A stretch of DNA of 64,000 nt from Phytopythium helicoides (Eukaryota > Oomycota > Peronosporomycetes > Pythiales > Pythiaceae). Position numbers and translations under genes: made by a program. Of this stretch, positions 62,958-64,000 are shown in pieces (the stretch's first letter is position 1; every line of letters starts with the position of its first letter). The stretch spans positions 682,001 through 746,000 of the forward strand of contig JANFNE010000005.1 in assembly GCA_024867545.1 (NCBI GenBank). The letters are read 5' to 3'. The notes below the pieces were generated by a model. That model did not search any database and was not told where the DNA came from. It was given only the letters and a program-made list of their open reading frames with translations.

Positions 62958-64000
62958 CTACAACAGTTGGTTGAGCTTCAGTTGCTCGGACAACTCCGAG
63001 TCGATCGCGAGGGCTGCCACATACTCCTTATTGTCGCTGATGGCTGGTTGTTCACGTGCATTTCCTCGTTAGAGTTTCCGTGGACCACGATTAGTGTGAA
63101 AATGCCTACCATAGGATGAGCACCCGACAATCCAGTTCATCGCGCTGAAATGCTCAGCAGCTGACATCGCGCGCTGCTTCGCGGCGACTTCCTTGAAGGG
63201 GATGTTATTGGCTCTACCGTGCCTTGTTGACTGCGTTTTTCGAATTCGCGTTCGTACTTCTCTCGTAGAGCAAGGCGAGGAAGCAACACATTTGGTCGCC
63301 CCAATTTCTCAGCCAGCACTTGAGTTGGGATTGCTTTCAGATCCATCCATACAAGAGCCTGACGTTAGGTCCCAACATGTTAACCTCAGCCAACCGAATG
63401 CTAGCACACGACCAACGCACCCTCAAAGTAGTTCGGAAGATTGCGAGCCCTGCGTTTGGTGGGGGCGTACCCGAAAACTCGAGCAAGACACGGAAAAAAC
63501 TGCACGCCCAGCTGCTGTGATGACTGAGAACAGCACGGACCGCGCCACAATCACAACCACAAATGAAACTATGAAGGCGAAAAGGACGGCGACTTGTGGG
63601 CGTGTGACGCGTCTCCAGACCTCTCCACTTGTAATCGCGTCGAATGCGGGCACACCTTCTCCTACTTCACCTTCGTAGTGTACGATGCCATGCACTTGAG
63701 TAGCCTTGAAACTAGCAAGCTGGTCAGCAACGTCTTCATCCGATTGGAAAATCCTTGCGTTCGAAAACATCCACAATGCCACGATGCAATGCAGAAACAC
63801 AGCGTATGGCAACAGAGAGCCTGCAGCTGCTGCCACGCGTCCGTCAAGAGCTGGAGGAAGTCTGGCAACACGTAGAAAAGCTACCCCGTTCAAGTTAGAA
63901 CATGCTTTACCAAGCAAGCAGATCAAAACCAAATCAAGCACGTACTGAGCTTGTCGGCCCAGTAAGTCGTCAACATGGACAGAAGTCCAACAAAATGTAA
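62958..64000 (-). CDS. Multi-span membrane protein, partial (5' end outside window)
   Basis: Minus-strand gene whose 5' part lies beyond 64000. The stop is at 62958 (LSEQLKLNQLL). Pieces in order: LTTYWADK near 63960, an intron GTACGTGC to GGTAG, then LPPALDGRVAAAAGSLLPYA with membrane spans (LLPYAVFLHCIVALWMFSN, VAVLFAFIVSFVVVIVARSV). Then come a cytosolic part YAPTKRRARNLPNYFE near 63450, MDLKAIPTQVLAEKLGRPNV near 63350, EVAAKQRAMSAAEHFSAMNW and SDNKEYVAALAIDSELSEQL. Frames change near 63480 and 63190, so introns or single-base errors are present. The spans followed by a long cytosolic tail recall OSCA/TMC-like channels of oomycetes, but this is a weak impression. Function unknown. Confidence 0.55.

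Overview
The window looks like nuclear DNA of an oomycete (a Pythium- or Phytophthora-like stramenopile). This rests on dense genes on both strands, short GT-AG introns (about 36-90 nt), GC-rich third positions, and a characteristic gene set: an M96-like bZIP factor, a GH81 beta-1,3-glucanase, a slime-mould cAMP-receptor-like GPCR, oomycete-style ankyrin repeats, a mitochondrial 2-isopropylmalate synthase and large multi-span membrane proteins. No plasmid, phage, CRISPR, rRNA or tRNA signal was seen.

Layout. 0-7.7 kb (+): the 3' part of a helical-repeat protein, an ankyrin-repeat protein and a GH81 glucanase. 8.4-16.6 kb: a bZIP-like regulator, a PX protein, a cyclic-nucleotide-binding protein (-) head-to-head with a miniature BET bromodomain protein (+), and a small membrane-anchored coiled-coil protein (-). 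16.7-27.3 kb: a minus-strand cluster of five small paralogues and one decayed copy, all built on one invariant putative zinc module (C-x6-C-x15-C-x2-H) followed by a basic segment. This is the best candidate for an undescribed regulator family. 29.4-35.6 kb (+): a polytopic membrane protein, a secreted or ER protein of nine tandem two-cysteine repeats ending in a J-like domain without HPD, and the GPCR. 35.6-41.2 kb: a 1.9 kb inverted duplication of a membrane-protein gene flanking an F-box/methyltransferase-like gene. 41.3-50.6 kb: a SAPS-like phosphatase regulator, a Pro-rich protein with repeated ALFE motifs (-), 2-isopropylmalate synthase and a second PX protein. 51.0-57.3 kb: one intact eight-exon gene for a 1926-residue chromatin protein (RFTS-like, DDT, bromodomain, WHIM/WSD, PHIP/BRWD-type Tudor, bromodomain). 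58.0-62.8 kb: a P4-ATPase flippase with an extra N-terminal membrane domain. 63-64 kb (-): the 3' part of a membrane protein that runs off the right edge.

Many otherwise well-conserved genes are interrupted by single-base shifts, mostly +1 insertions at short homopolymers. They look like uncorrected assembly errors rather than biology, so coordinates of those genes are spans over several frames. The inverted-repeat copies give an internal check of one such site.

The genes do not form one pathway. Two themes recur: chromatin and transcription control (BET protein, composite remodeller subunit, Zn-module cluster, bZIP factor) and membrane, lipid and signalling functions (PX proteins, flippase, GPCR, cyclic-nucleotide-binding protein).
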